Assembly: GCF_900093605.1 (NCBI RefSeq)
Contig: NZ_FLYE01000012.1
Coordinates: forward strand, 1 to 64,000
Reading direction: 5' to 3'
Length of the DNA: 64,000 nucleotides
Origin: Candidatus Terasakiella magnetica
GTDB taxonomy: Bacteria; Pseudomonadota; Alphaproteobacteria; Rhodospirillales; Terasakiellaceae
The notes under the pieces are model-generated. The model ran no database searches. It saw only the letters and a program-made list of their open reading frames with translations, and was not told the origin of the DNA. How positions within the stretch are numbered: position 1 is the first letter of the stretch; each line of letters opens with the position of its first letter. The position numbers and the translations under genes are program-made. Positions 33,985 to 43,781 of the stretch are shown piece by piece.

Positions 33985-35919
33985 ATGTCCGACATTTATC
34001 CAGTCAATCCAGATATCGCCGCTAAAGCACATGCTGATAACGAAAAATATTTGGAAATGTATAAGCAGTCCGTAGATAACCCAGAAGAGTTCTGGGGCGA
34101 GCACGGCAAGCGAATCGATTGGTTCAAACCATACACTAAAGTTAAAAACTCTTCTTTTGACGGTGACGTAGACATTCGTTGGTTCGAAGATGGTACAACA
34201 AACGTTGCTTACAACTGTTTGGACCGCCACCTCGAAAAACGTGGTGACCAAGTCGCAATCATCTGGGAAGGTGACGATCCTTCTGAGTCTGAAAACATCA
34301 CATATAAAGACCTTCACCAGCGTGTGAACAAACTTGCAAACGCAATGAAAGCACAAGGCGTTGGCAAAGGTGACCGTGTTACTCTTTATATGCCAATGAT
34401 CCCTGAAGCTGCTGTTGCCATGCTTGCATGTGCGCGCATCGGTGCGATCCACGCAATTGTATTTGGTGGTTTCTCACCTGACGCTTTGGCTGACCGTATC
34501 AAGGGCTCTGGCTCTAAAATGGTTATCACAGCTGACGAAGGCCTGCGTGGCGGTCGTAAAGTTCCATTGAAAGCCAATGCTGACCTTGCGATGGACCGTG
34601 AAGGCGTTGAGTCTTGTATCGTTGTGAAACGTACAGGCGGCGACATCGACATGAAAGACGGTCGTGACGTTTGGTACGATGAAGTAACAGCTGCTGCCTC
34701 TGCGGATTGCCCAGCTGAAGAAATGAACGCGGAAGACCCACTGTTCATTCTTTACACTTCTGGTTCAACGGGTATGCCAAAAGGCGTTCAGCACTGTACA
34801 GGTGGTTACCTTGTCTATGCAGCAATGACGCACGAGTATATCTTTGATTACCATGAAGGTGACGTTTACTGGTGTACAGCCGATGTGGGTTGGGTAACTG
34901 GTCACTCTTACATCGTATATGGTCCACTGGCGAACGGTGCGACAACATTGATGTTTGAAGGTGTTCCTAACTATCCAACAGTTTCTCGTTTCTGGGAAGT
35001 TTGTGACAAGCACAAAGTCAACATCTTCTACACAGCGCCAACTGCCATTCGCTCATTGATGCGTGAAGGTAAAGAGCCTGTTGAGAAATGTTCACTTGAT
35101 ACGCTTCGCGTACTGGGTTCTGTTGGTGAGCCAATCAACCCTGAAGCTTGGAACTGGTACAACGAAGTTGTTGGTAAAGGGAACTGCCCAATCGTGGATA
35201 CATGGTGGCAGACTGAAACTGGCGGCATCCTGATTTCACCTCTTCCAGGTGCAACAGCACTGAAGCCGGGTTCTGCAACACGTCCATTCTTTGGTGTTGA
35301 ACCACAATTGGTTGATAACGACGGTAACGTACTTGAAGGTGCCACAGACGGTAACCTCTGTATGACAACCTCTTGGCCTGGCATGATGCGTACATGTTAT
35401 GGCGATCACGAGCGTTTCAAACAAACTTACTTCTCTACATATGCTGGTAAGTACTTCACTGGTGACGGCGCACGTCGTGACGAAGATGGCTACTACTGGA
35501 TTACAGGTCGCGTAGATGACGTGATCAACGTATCTGGTCACCGTATGGGTACAGCTGAAGTTGAGTCTGCACTTGTGGCTCACGCAAAAGTGGCTGAAGC
35601 TGCTGTTGTGGGTGCACCGCACGACCTTAAAGGCCAAGGTATCTACGTTTACGTCACACTAAACGCTGGTGAAGAACCATCTGACGAGCTGAAGAAAGAG
35701 CTGGTTAAATGGGTTCGCCAAGAAATCGGCCCAATCGCTTCTCCAGATTGGCTACAATGGTCACCAGGCCTGCCTAAAACACGTTCTGGTAAGATCATGC
35801 GTCGTATCCTGCGTAAAATCGCTGAAGATGATTTTGACGCTTTGGGTGATACGTCCACACTTGCTGATCCAGGCGTTGTAGACGAACTGATCGAAAACCG
35901 TCAAAACCGTCAGGACTAA
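33985..35919 (+). CDS. acs: Acetyl-CoA synthetase
   Basis: A 644-residue AMP-forming acyl-CoA synthetase. The P-loop [14 protein letters not shown], the substrate-pocket region [29 protein letters not shown], the hinge region ending [20 protein letters not shown], and the acetylatable Lys in [13 protein letters not shown] are all present and of standard length. It activates acetate for the TCA/glyoxylate cycle. Codons are strongly biased to GGT, GTT, AAC, GAC and CGT, unlike its neighbours, which points to high expression. Monocistronic, with its own promoter candidate and a strong terminator. Confidence 0.97.
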   Translation: MSDIYPVNPDIAAKAHADNEKYLEMYKQSVDNPEEFWGEHGKRIDWFKPYTKVKNSSFDGDVDIRWFEDGTTNVAYNCLDRHLEKRGDQVAIIWEGDDPSESENITYKDLHQRVNKLANAMKAQGVGKGDRVTLYMPMIPEAAVAMLACARIGAIHAIVFGGFSPDALADRIKGSGSKMVITADEGLRGGRKVPLKANADLAMDREGVESCIVVKRTGGDIDMKDGRDVWYDEVTAAASADCPAEEMNAEDPLFILYTSGSTGMPKGVQHCTGGYLVYAAMTHEYIFDYHEGDVYWCTADVGWVTGHSYIVYGPLANGATTLMFEGVPNYPTVSRFWEVCDKHKVNIFYTAPTAIRSLMREGKEPVEKCSLDTLRVLGSVGEPINPEAWNWYNEVVGKGNCPIVDTWWQTETGGILISPLPGATALKPGSATRPFFGVEPQLVDNDGNVLEGATDGNLCMTTSWPGMMRTCYGDHERFKQTYFSTYAGKYFTGDGARRDEDGYYWITGRVDDVINVSGHRMGTAEVESALVAHAKVAEAAVVGAPHDLKGQGIYVYVTLNAGEEPSDELKKELVKWVRQEIGPIASPDWLQWSPGLPKTRSGKIMRRILRKIAEDDFDALGDTSTLADPGVVDELIENRQNRQD

Positions 35920-35953
35920 TCCAGTTCGACGCTCAGACGTTTTTAAGTCAAAG

Positions 35954-35998
35954 AAACACCCCCGGCCTTTAGTGGTCGGGGGTGTTTTCTTTTGTCTT
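35954..35998 (+). terminator. Intrinsic terminator of acs
   Basis: AACACCCCCG (35955–35964) pairs with CGGGGGTGTT (35977–35986), extended by GCC/GGT, and is followed by TTTTCTTTTGTCTTTT. It lies 35 bp past the acs stop. Confidence 0.93.
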
Positions 35999-36050
35999 TT
36001 AACTAAGATATGAGACACTCAAATAAGGTGTATTAAGGGAGGAAAAAAGC

Positions 36051-36848
36051 ATGAAATTTCTCACGCTGCTTTTATGGGGTTGCCTGTTCACGCTATGGTG
36101 TCTCCCAACAAATGCCATGCATCACAAGAAAAAGGGCAAGAAGATGATGCAGGCCAAGGCCCCTTATGAGTATTACGAAGAAAGAGGCCTCTTTGAAACC
36201 GGGCTCAAACCCATCTTTCCTAAAGAAGTCACCTGCGCAAGAGTTGCTTCTTATTTTGGGTCAAAAACTCGATATGATGGCTCAAAACGTAACAATTCTC
36301 ACCATGGTTACCATAACGGAATGGATATCTCTCTTCAGCAGGGGCATCATTTACTTGCCATGAGTGATGGTGAAGTCGTCCATAAAGGTTCAGCCGGAAA
36401 ACTTGTGGGGAATTATATCTGGCTCAAATTTTCACCAAACGATAGTGGCATGTCACAAACTATTTTTGCCCGTTATCAACACCTACAAAGAGCTAGCCCT
36501 TTAGAAATCGGCCAACGGGTCAAAAAAGGCGACATTATTGGTCGTTCTGGGAAAACTGGGACCATAGGAGGATATTTTGGTTCACACGGCTATCCGCATC
36601 TTCATCTTAACCTTTTGGTGAGCCAAGATGGTAAATATCAGACCAAAGGGGCAATGTTGGGGCCAAAATCAATGCATTATCTTGACCCTATCGGCCTGTT
36701 TGTGAACACACCACTCAAGAGTTTAGATAACCATCAACTTCGCCAACTCCCTACAGAGCAGAAAAATGTCGCAATTGCAGTAAAGACCCAATTTCAATTC
36801 CTTCCCAAAGAGGCAAAAATTATATGGCCTGTCACCTGCCCTGAATGA
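36051..36848 (+). CDS. M23-family metallopeptidase, secreted
   Basis: A 265-residue exported protein with a signal peptide (MKFLTLLLWGCLFTLWCLP, cleavage near TNAMH) and a LytM/M23 domain. Zinc ligands are visible as HNGMD (H-x3-D) and HLHLN, with a third His in ARYQHLQ. HHGYHNGMDISL and GRSGKTGTIGG fit the family. It probably cuts peptidoglycan cross-links or acts as a divisome activator; active-site residues look intact. GGGAGG stands 9 nt before the ATG. Single gene between acs and purH. Confidence 0.9.
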   Translation: MKFLTLLLWGCLFTLWCLPTNAMHHKKKGKKMMQAKAPYEYYEERGLFETGLKPIFPKEVTCARVASYFGSKTRYDGSKRNNSHHGYHNGMDISLQQGHHLLAMSDGEVVHKGSAGKLVGNYIWLKFSPNDSGMSQTIFARYQHLQRASPLEIGQRVKKGDIIGRSGKTGTIGGYFGSHGYPHLHLNLLVSQDGKYQTKGAMLGPKSMHYLDPIGLFVNTPLKSLDNHQLRQLPTEQKNVAIAVKTQFQFLPKEAKIIWPVTCPE

Positions 36849-36959
36849 GTGAGTAATCCTTAAGCTTTTTAAAGTGCTGCATTGCACACAGCCCCATCAT
36901 CTGGTATAGAGCGCGCAGTATTTCATACCCCATCTATTTTAGGAGCTTCGGGTCTCATC

Positions 36960-38531
36960 ATGGCTACTCCCATCCGTCGTGCATTACTTTCTGTTTCCGA
37001 TAAAACCGGACTTGTCGATTTTGCTAAAGCTTTGGCTGACAAAGGTGTTGAACTGCTTTCTACAGGCGGTACGTACAAGGCACTGGCTGATGCGGGCATC
37101 CCTGTGATTGAAGTTTCTTCTCACACGGGCTTTCCTGAAATTATGGACGGTCGTGTTAAAACCTTACACCCAAAAATCCACGGTGGCCTCTTGGCCCTGC
37201 GCGATAATGACGAGCATGTTAAGGCTATGGAAGCCCATGAGATTGCGCCGATCGATCTCTTGGCTGTAAACCTTTACCCGTTTGAATCAACCGTTGCAGC
37301 CGGTGCTGATTTTGACACTTGTATTGAAAATGTTGATATCGGTGGCCCAGCCATGATCCGCGCAGCGGCTAAAAACTGGCAAGGTGTCTGCACAGTCGTT
37401 GATGTTGAAGATTACGCGCTCGTTCTTGAAGAACTGGAAGCCAACAACGGCACAACTGAAGCATTTCGCAAAAAAATGTCGGCAACGGCATATGCGCGCA
37501 CAGGCGCTTATGATGCCGCCATTTCAAACTGGTATGCCGCGCAGTTGGATATTGAATATCCAAAACGCAAAGTTGTTGCAGGTGAGCTTAAACAAACCAT
37601 GCGCTATGGTGAAAACTCTCACCAATCAGCTGCCTTTTACACAACGGGTGAAAACCGCCCGGGTGTAGCAACGGCTGAACAGCTAAACGGTAAAGAGCTG
37701 TCTTACAACAATGCCAACGATACGGACGCAGCGTTTGAGCTGGTGTCTGAATTTAAAGACGATGTGGCTTGTGTAATCGTTAAACACGCCAACCCTTGCG
37801 GTGTGGCTATTGGCGATAATATGAAAGACGCTTACTTGCGCGCTTATTCTTGCGATACAGAAAGTGCCTTTGGCGGGATTGTGGCCTTTAACCAAAAGCT
37901 CAATAAAGAAACGGCTGAAGAGCTGGCGAAAATCTTCCTTGAAGTGGTTATCGCACCAGACTTTGATGATGATGCTTTGGAAGTGCTTAAAGCCAAAAAG
38001 AACGTACGCGTTCTTAAAACAGGCGGTGTGGCTGATCCGGCTGATAATGCAGCTATGGTTAAAACATTGTCCGGCAGCTTGCTGGTTCAATCTAAAGACA
38101 ATGAGATTTTCTCTGATGACTTCAAGGTAGTGACGGAGCGTCAACCAACTGAAGAAGAGATGAAAGACCTCCGTTTTGCCTTCACCGTTTGTAAGCACGT
38201 GAAATCAAACGCCATCATCTATTGCAAAAACAACATGACTGTTGGTGTGGGTGCGGGTCAAATGAGCCGTGTAAACTCTTGTCGTATCGCAGCATTTCGC
38301 GCTGAACAAGCTGCCACAACGGCGGGCGATGACACATCATGGGCCAAGGGCTCAGTTGTGGCCTCTGATGCCTTCTTCCCCTTTGCAGATGGCTTGATTG
38401 AAGCTGCTGAAGCAGGGGCGACTTGCGTGATCCAGCCAGGTGGTTCCATTCGTGATGAAGAAGTCATTGCTGCTGCAAACGAACGTGGCCTTGCCATGGT
38501 CTTTACTGGCATGCGTCACTTCCGCCACTAA
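36960..38531 (+). CDS. purH: Bifunctional AICAR transformylase / IMP cyclohydrolase
   Basis: A 523-residue enzyme catalysing the last two steps of IMP synthesis. The N-terminal MGS-like cyclohydrolase domain has [26 protein letters not shown] and [14 protein letters not shown]. The AICAR transformylase domain has the catalytic Lys-His in [11 protein letters not shown] and [20 protein letters not shown] start at ATG 36960 to give the normal [15 protein letters not shown]-terminus, with AGGAG about 14 nt upstream; the frame extends back to 36882. Codon use is rather optimised. The original downstream terminator now lies beyond an IS remnant. Confidence 0.96.
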   Translation: MATPIRRALLSVSDKTGLVDFAKALADKGVELLSTGGTYKALADAGIPVIEVSSHTGFPEIMDGRVKTLHPKIHGGLLALRDNDEHVKAMEAHEIAPIDLLAVNLYPFESTVAAGADFDTCIENVDIGGPAMIRAAAKNWQGVCTVVDVEDYALVLEELEANNGTTEAFRKKMSATAYARTGAYDAAISNWYAAQLDIEYPKRKVVAGELKQTMRYGENSHQSAAFYTTGENRPGVATAEQLNGKELSYNNANDTDAAFELVSEFKDDVACVIVKHANPCGVAIGDNMKDAYLRAYSCDTESAFGGIVAFNQKLNKETAEELAKIFLEVVIAPDFDDDALEVLKAKKNVRVLKTGGVADPADNAAMVKTLSGSLLVQSKDNEIFSDDFKVVTERQPTEEEMKDLRFAFTVCKHVKSNAIIYCKNNMTVGVGAGQMSRVNSCRIAAFRAEQAATTAGDDTSWAKGSVVASDAFFPFADGLIEAAEAGATCVIQPGGSIRDEEVIAAANERGLAMVFTGMRHFRH

Positions 38532-38544
38532 ACTCATTAATAAA

Positions 38545-39384
38545 TGACCCGTCCTAGATTATGTTGACGGTTTTAGTTAGGCCCGTTGTTTTATACAGCG
38601 GGCTTTTCTATGTACTTGATCCGGTGTTTTCATACCTAAGCTCAAGTGCGGCCTGGCTCATTGTAAAACTGAACTCATTGAGCAACAAGAACCTTTAATA
38701 TCTGTAATGTTTTGCACTGATGAAGCAGAAAATCCTGCTTCAATATTCCATTAATTCTTTCAGCCATAGCATTTTGATAACAGTCATAACCATCTACCAT
38801 AGAAAGGAAAATGTGATTATCGCTTAGGGCTTTCTGATATTCTGCCGAGCAATATTGTAAGCCTCTGTCCAAATGATGCAGCGTTTCTTTTTTTGCACGT
38901 TATGAAATTGCCATTTTCAATGCTTTGACCACATCACTTGCTTTCATTTCAGCACTCACTTCATAGCCCATAATCTTGCGTGCGCAGACATCTGTCACCA
39001 AAGACAGGGAATGCGTTCCCTGATCTATTTGCACATAGGTAATATCGCTGACAAAAGCTTGTTCAACCTCTGTAACTAATTGTTATTTCAATAAATTTCG
39101 GTATTTACGAAGCCAATGTTTGCCATAGGTCGTCTTTGTATAACTCTTACGTGATTTAGCCAATTCAGCTTACCATGCTTGCGCAGCCAAGTTAATGCCG
39201 TCCTGAAACCTTGATGCCATAACGCTTTTGCGCCTACTTATATGTCATTTCGCCTTTTTCTATCTGTTCAACAACAGACAATTTAAAGGCTAACGGATAA
39301 TCTCTCTGGCTACGTCTGAGCCGCTTATTCTCTTGATGTCTCATAATAAGTCCTCAATCTGTCAACTTATTTCATGACAGGTCA
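38545..39384 (-). mobile_element. Decayed IS3-family insertion sequence
   Basis: An 840-bp remnant bounded by imperfect 26-bp inverted repeats: left starts TGACCCGTC (38545–38570), right, read on the minus strand, starts TGACCTGTC (39359–39384), about 19 of 26 positions alike, both containing GTTGAC. The inside holds orfA and orfB relics on the minus strand. IS3 elements are normally about 1.2–1.5 kb, so a few hundred bp between orfA and orfB have gone. A target duplication is not clear. It lies between purH and its probable terminator. Confidence 0.8.
38585..39344 (-). pseudogene. IS3-family transposase OrfA/OrfB remnants
   Basis: OrfA starts at ATG 39344 with 36 codons (MRHQENKRLRRSQRDYPLAF, then EKGEMTYK) and hits a TAG at 39234; a frameshift follows, and KRYGIK and TWLRKHGKLNWL are readable in other frames. 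The integrase-core OrfB then shows VSDITYVQID (first Asp), HHLDRGLQYCSAEYQ (second Asp) and NAMAERINGILKQDF (Glu), broken by in-frame stops near 39085 and 38908 and by a shift after FYNEPGRT. The longest intact piece is 38675–38872. Not functional. Confidence 0.85.
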
Positions 39385-39393
39385 AACTTTAAA

Positions 39394-39435
39394 TAAAGAG
39401 CCTCGATGATAAATCACGGGGCCTTTTATTTTTTT
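39394..39435. terminator. Hairpin terminator, probably ancestral to purH
   Basis: AAAGAGCCTCG (39395–39405) can pair with CGGGGCCTTTT (39417–39427), followed on the plus strand by ATTTTTTTA. It also overlaps the stop codon of the GINT1-like gene on the minus strand and may work both ways. It lies just outside the right end of the IS remnant. Confidence 0.65.
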
Positions 39436-40343
39436 AGTATATCAACTATCTCGAATTGACTGTTTTTATTCAGTGTATGAGTACAGAATGCTTTAGGGCT
39501 AACTTCTTCTGGCAAGATTGTTCGGTAGTTTTTTTCACTATAGTCTTCACGAGAAAGGTGAGTAATTTCCTTTAAAGTTACAGCATATCCATAACATCTC
39601 TCACAATCCTGCCCGGGTCGTAAAAGCCGCCCGCCCTCGCGAAAAACTTTCCCTGCTGGTCGCGCCGACTTAATATCACATAGAACAGGATTTTTAGGAT
39701 GCCCGTACCAAGGTCCATTTAAGCTGTCAGAATAAAAAATATTCAACTCAACACCTGAAACATTCCCTTTTGAAACAACATTTGAAAATAGCCAAAAACC
39801 TTCATCGTTATGGTAAAGTACATTATCTAGCGCATGTATATCTTCATTAATTATACAATGTATCTCCCATATGTCGGGAAATGATACAGCTCTATACAGC
39901 TCAATCGTTCTGTTTTGAGCTGTTTCAGGTATCATAAAAAAATCATCGTCATACTTAAAAACACATGGGAACGATAAATGGTAATCTCTAGATAATACTG
40001 TTCTCACTGCCGATAGGGTACAATCTTCATTTACCTGAGCAACTGAGATTATTCCCTCCATTTTTCCAGTTTCACAATCTTCAAAAAAAACATAATGCTT
40101 TCCATCATCTTCTATCAGAAATGGATCGGCATAAATTCTCCCTTTAGGTGGTTTAATAAACTTATACTTTTTTTCACCATGGCGACGAATACCTAAAGTC
40201 CAAACTTGTGCGGGAGTCCCATGCTTTATTCTATGCAATATTCGACGATAACCATTTACTATAAAATTATATATATAAATCAATTTCCTCTTCGTTGTTT
40301 TTGGAAGAAGGAACTTCAACATATTTTTAATTTTCATTACCAT
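39426..40343 (-). CDS. GINT1-like (glucosamine inositolphosphorylceramide transferase N-terminal-like) beta-propeller protein
   Basis: A 305-residue protein whose central 230 residues follow the GINT1-like domain, a five-bladed beta-propeller related to glycosyl hydrolase folds and found in sugar-transfer enzymes: GRIYADPFLIEDDGKHYVFF, YHLSFPCVFKYDDDFFMIPE, IELYRAVSFPD, LFSNVV, LNIFYSDSLNGPWYGHP and SARPAGKVFREGGRLLRPGQ. The N-terminal 35 residues are basic. It starts inside the carbamoyltransferase stop region (7 nt overlap), so the two form one unit, probably acting on the same glycan. Precise reaction unknown. Confidence 0.8.
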   Translation of the reverse strand: MVMKIKNMLKFLLPKTTKRKLIYIYNFIVNGYRRILHRIKHGTPAQVWTLGIRRHGEKKYKFIKPPKGRIYADPFLIEDDGKHYVFFEDCETGKMEGIISVAQVNEDCTLSAVRTVLSRDYHLSFPCVFKYDDDFFMIPETAQNRTIELYRAVSFPDIWEIHCIINEDIHALDNVLYHNDEGFWLFSNVVSKGNVSGVELNIFYSDSLNGPWYGHPKNPVLCDIKSARPAGKVFREGGRLLRPGQDCERCYGYAVTLKEITHLSREDYSEKNYRTILPEEVSPKAFCTHTLNKNSQFEIVDILKK

Positions 40344-42070
40344 TTTTTCTGCAACAAAACATTCTCAATAACCAATGCGTCCATACCGCTTGATAGGAAA
40401 CACTTTATTGCTTGTGCAGGATTCTCAACAACGGGTTCTCCCATCACATTGAAAGATGTATTAAGGACAACAGGAACCCCAGATTTTTCGCCAAACTTAT
40501 TAATAAGATCCCAATAAAGTGGATGACAGTCACGATTAACAGTCTGTACTCGGGACGTATTATCAATATGTGTCGTCGCAGGCAGTTTTTCTCGCCCTTT
40601 ATCCTTTACTCTACAAACTGTTGTCATGAAGGGAAGCGGATCATGAATATGAAAATATTTATCAGCTTGTTCTTCAATTACCGCTGGAGCAAAGGGTCTA
40701 AATTCCTCTCTGAATTTTACACATTTATTAATCTCCGCTTTCATTGTAGACAATGTTGGATTTGCCAAAATTGAACGGTGACCTAGAGCCCGTGCACCAT
40801 ATTCCATCCGTCCCTGAAACCAGCCAACAATATTTCCATCCAGAATAAGCTGTGCGGCTGTCCCAACACGATCATCCAAGATTTCAAATGGTAATTTAAC
40901 AGGCTCGACAAGTTTCAGAACATCTTCAGTTGACCAATGGGTCCCATAATCAGCCCGCATAATGGGCTTTCCGCGTTTATGTCCCAAAATTTGATGACGA
41001 ACATAAAGACACCCCCCTAAAGACAAACCATTATCGCCAGAAACTGATGGAATATACAAATGCTTAAAAGGTGTATTTTCATAAATACCATTGTTCAACA
41101 CACCATTCAACCCAACACCACCAGAAATACAAAGGCTCTCTACGTCTACCCTGGGTTGTATATAATCCAGTTGATGATAGACACATTCTTCCATAGCCAA
41201 TTGTGCCGATGCAGCCAAATCCATATGTTCCTGTGTCACCGTTTCTTCTTTCTTACGTGCAGGCCCAAAGAGGTCAAAAAAACCTTTTGAGAAATAACTA
41301 CTCGTCCCACGACCATAAGTTTTATGCTGGAGGAATAGTTTTTCATTAATTTCAAAATGTCCATCCCCAACAGGATAAATAACCTTACGCATATCCTCTA
41401 CAAAACGTGGCTTACCATAAGAAGCCAATCCCATAACCTTGAACTCGTCACCATTTCCAAAACCCAAATGTTGCGTAATACCTGCATAAAACATGCCAAG
41501 AGAGTGAGGCCAAGACGTTGAGCCAAGGACCTTCATTTTATTATCCGTTCCCATGCCCCAAAGGTTTGTATCCCACTCACCGCGCATATCAATTGTATAA
41601 AAAGCTGCTTTCTCAAACGGACTACCAAAAAAGGATGATGCAGCATGCACTAAATGGTGACGCAGGTAATGGACTTGACAGCCTGTCTCCTTTTGAAATT
41701 TCATCAGTTGCCGCTTGAAACGGGCAACAAACATTAATTCATGCTTAATCATTGCCAAGGAGGCTTTAGGTGCTGAAAACATATTGCTCAGATAATCCGG
41801 CAAACGATTTTTTAGCCGTAATTTAGGATCATAACAAAATGATACATGATCAATATCATGCTTTGAAATACCTGCCTCTTTCAATACTGAAGCAATTGAA
41901 AACGTAGGCCACCCACCCTGATGTTTTACCCTCGTAAAACGTTCTTCTTCCACAGCTGAGATTATTTCTCCATCAATCATCAAACACGCACCAGAATCAC
42001 AAGTATATCCACCGATACCCAGGATAACTTCTTTTTTATTAATGTGATTCGTTAGGGGCATATTCTTCAA
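40337..42070 (-). CDS. NodU/CmcH-family carbamoyltransferase
   Basis: A 577-residue O-carbamoyltransferase, which uses carbamoyl phosphate and ATP to carbamoylate a hydroxyl of a sugar or antibiotic. The Kae1-like domain opens ILGIGGYTCDSGACLM and carries the metal-binding HHLVHAASSFFGSPF. CISGGVGLNGVLNNGIYE and FQGRMEYGARALGHRSIL are family signatures, and the C-terminal NTSFNVMGEPVV block ends it. Coupled to the GINT1-like gene downstream. The DNA looks more AT-rich than the core genes and lies beside an IS relic, so transfer is plausible. Target inferred to be the surface glycan. Confidence 0.92.
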   Translation of the reverse strand: MKNMPLTNHINKKEVILGIGGYTCDSGACLMIDGEIISAVEEERFTRVKHQGGWPTFSIASVLKEAGISKHDIDHVSFCYDPKLRLKNRLPDYLSNMFSAPKASLAMIKHELMFVARFKRQLMKFQKETGCQVHYLRHHLVHAASSFFGSPFEKAAFYTIDMRGEWDTNLWGMGTDNKMKVLGSTSWPHSLGMFYAGITQHLGFGNGDEFKVMGLASYGKPRFVEDMRKVIYPVGDGHFEINEKLFLQHKTYGRGTSSYFSKGFFDLFGPARKKEETVTQEHMDLAASAQLAMEECVYHQLDYIQPRVDVESLCISGGVGLNGVLNNGIYENTPFKHLYIPSVSGDNGLSLGGCLYVRHQILGHKRGKPIMRADYGTHWSTEDVLKLVEPVKLPFEILDDRVGTAAQLILDGNIVGWFQGRMEYGARALGHRSILANPTLSTMKAEINKCVKFREEFRPFAPAVIEEQADKYFHIHDPLPFMTTVCRVKDKGREKLPATTHIDNTSRVQTVNRDCHPLYWDLINKFGEKSGVPVVLNTSFNVMGEPVVENPAQAIKCFLSSGMDALVIENVLLQKKW

Positions 42071-42246
42071 TCTCTACTTTAATTTAAAACTCATTTTGGG
42101 AAACCTGATGAAGCACCTGATACTCTCCTATCAGAAATTGGAATTCAATAAAAAAAAATATACAACAATCGCAATCTTTAAGCTTCCATCTCTTGTTCGA
42201 CATGATATCTTTTCAATAAATGATTTTATAAACAGGAGAGCACAGC

Positions 42247-42567
42247 ATGATCGTCACAACTACAGACAATGTCGAAGGTAAAACAGTCACTGAATACTGC
42301 GGTATTGTTTCTGGTGAAGCCATTTTAGGGGCCAACCTGTTTAAAGATTTCTTTGCCGGCATCCGCGATGTTGTGGGTGGGCGCTCAGGTGCCTATGAAA
42401 AAGAATTTCGCAAAGCCAAAGAAGCCGCCCTTGAAGACATGAAGGCCGAAGCCCAAGAACTTGGCGCAGATGCCGTTGTTGCAGTTGACCTTGATTATGA
42501 AGTCATCGGTGGCGACCAGAAAACCATGCTGATGGTTTCTGCCAACGGTACAGCAGTTAAGTTTTAA
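42247..42567 (+). CDS. YbjQ-family heavy-metal-binding-domain protein
   Basis: A 106-residue protein of the YbjQ/UPF0145 family: [43 protein letters not shown] split over two strands, [20 protein letters not shown] and [17 protein letters not shown]. The family forms pentamers and its role is unclear. CAGGAGAGCACAGC precedes the ATG. It is divergent from the carbamoyltransferase and 14 nt upstream of a glycosyltransferase gene. Confidence 0.92.
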   Translation: MIVTTTDNVEGKTVTEYCGIVSGEAILGANLFKDFFAGIRDVVGGRSGAYEKEFRKAKEAALEDMKAEAQELGADAVVAVDLDYEVIGGDQKTMLMVSANGTAVKF

Positions 42568-42581
42568 GCTGCACCCATTTA

Positions 42582-43781
42582 ATGGCCCAATCAAAAACGA
42601 TTACCTATGTTATCGGCACCACTGATATCGGTGGTGCCGAAATGCATCTACTACGCATCTGCACAGGATTAATCCCCAAAGGCTGGAATGTGACTATCTT
42701 TTCCCTCGCCAATGCAGGGAAACTGGCAGAGGCTTTTGCACAAACTGGTGCCACAGTTGTTCATCCGCCGAGCCTTACTGCTTCTGGGCCTTTGCGCAAA
42801 GTGTTTCGTTTGGTGCAAATCCTGCTGCAAACCTTGCGGATTTTTCTACATCTGCTTTTTTCGCGCCCCAGCATCGTACATTTTTTCCTGCCTGCTGCCT
42901 ATTTGGTTGGGGCCCCGCTTGCTATTTTAGCAGGCAGTAAAATAAAGCTGATGAGCCGACGTAGCCTCAACCTTTATCAAGAAAAACACCCCAAGCTTGC
43001 CAAGCTTGAACATTGGCTCCATAAAAAAATGGATGTTATTCTTGGAAATTCGCGTGCGGTTATCTCTAATTTAAAAGATGATGAACAGGTTCATCCGGCA
43101 AAATTAGGCTTGATTTATAACGGCATTGAAACCGGGCTTTATCAACATACGCCAAGTAAGACGACGCTTCGCGATGAACTCAAACTCAATGAAAACGCGC
43201 TTGTTTTCATCCTTGTTGCCAACCTCATTCCCTATAAAGGCCATATGGATTTAATCAATGCCTTAGGCCTTGTAGATGACCAACTACCTGAGGATTGGCA
43301 TTTAGTATGCGCAGGATATGACAGCGGTTATTTATCTAAGCTAAAGATGCGCAGCACCGAGCTTGGGCTTAATGAGAAAATTCATTTTTTAGGCCAGCGC
43401 CAAGATATCCCAGACCTGCTCCAAGCCAGTGATGTTGGGCTTTTATGCTCTCACGAAGAAGGCTTTTCCAATGCCATTTTAGAAGCCATGGCAAGCGCTC
43501 TGGCGATGGTGGTGACAGATGTTGGTGGCAATGGTGATGTGGTGGAAGAAGGCAAAAGCGGCTTTATTGTCCCTGCCCACAACCCTGAAAAGCTTGGCAA
43601 AGCTCTTGTTAAAATCTCCCATGACCCACAAAGGTTAAAAGAGATGGGGGCTTATGCACGCAGTGTCATTGAAAAGGACTTTACCCTTGAGCATTGCGTT
43701 GATCAATATGACCAGCTCTATCAACGCTTACTCACCGACAAAACCATTCCAGCCCCAATTAAAATTAATCGACCTTCTTAA
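42582..43781 (+). CDS. Family 4 glycosyltransferase
   Basis: A 399-residue GT-B glycosyltransferase. The N-terminal domain opens ITYVIGTTDIGGAEMHLLRI, as in exopolysaccharide and teichuronate transferases; the C-terminal domain has LIYNGIETGLYQHTP, VANLIPYKGHMDLI and the E-x7-E motif in SHEEGFSNAILEAMA followed by VVTDVGGNGDVV. It should add a sugar to a lipid-linked glycan at the inner membrane. The 3' end overlaps rsmB by 17 bp, tail to tail. Donor and acceptor not predictable. Confidence 0.9.
   Translation: MAQSKTITYVIGTTDIGGAEMHLLRICTGLIPKGWNVTIFSLANAGKLAEAFAQTGATVVHPPSLTASGPLRKVFRLVQILLQTLRIFLHLLFSRPSIVHFFLPAAYLVGAPLAILAGSKIKLMSRRSLNLYQEKHPKLAKLEHWLHKKMDVILGNSRAVISNLKDDEQVHPAKLGLIYNGIETGLYQHTPSKTTLRDELKLNENALVFILVANLIPYKGHMDLINALGLVDDQLPEDWHLVCAGYDSGYLSKLKMRSTELGLNEKIHFLGQRQDIPDLLQASDVGLLCSHEEGFSNAILEAMASALAMVVTDVGGNGDVVEEGKSGFIVPAHNPEKLGKALVKISHDPQRLKEMGAYARSVIEKDFTLEHCVDQYDQLYQRLLTDKTIPAPIKINRPS

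Noticed and set aside
33949-34452. 167-codon frame antisense to the acs start
   Set aside because: Cys/Phe/Val-rich composition typical of an antisense shadow; acs is certain on the plus strand.
37683-38198. 171-codon open frame antisense to purH
   Set aside because: It lies wholly inside the well-supported purH gene, shows no family pattern and reflects codon bias of the sense strand.
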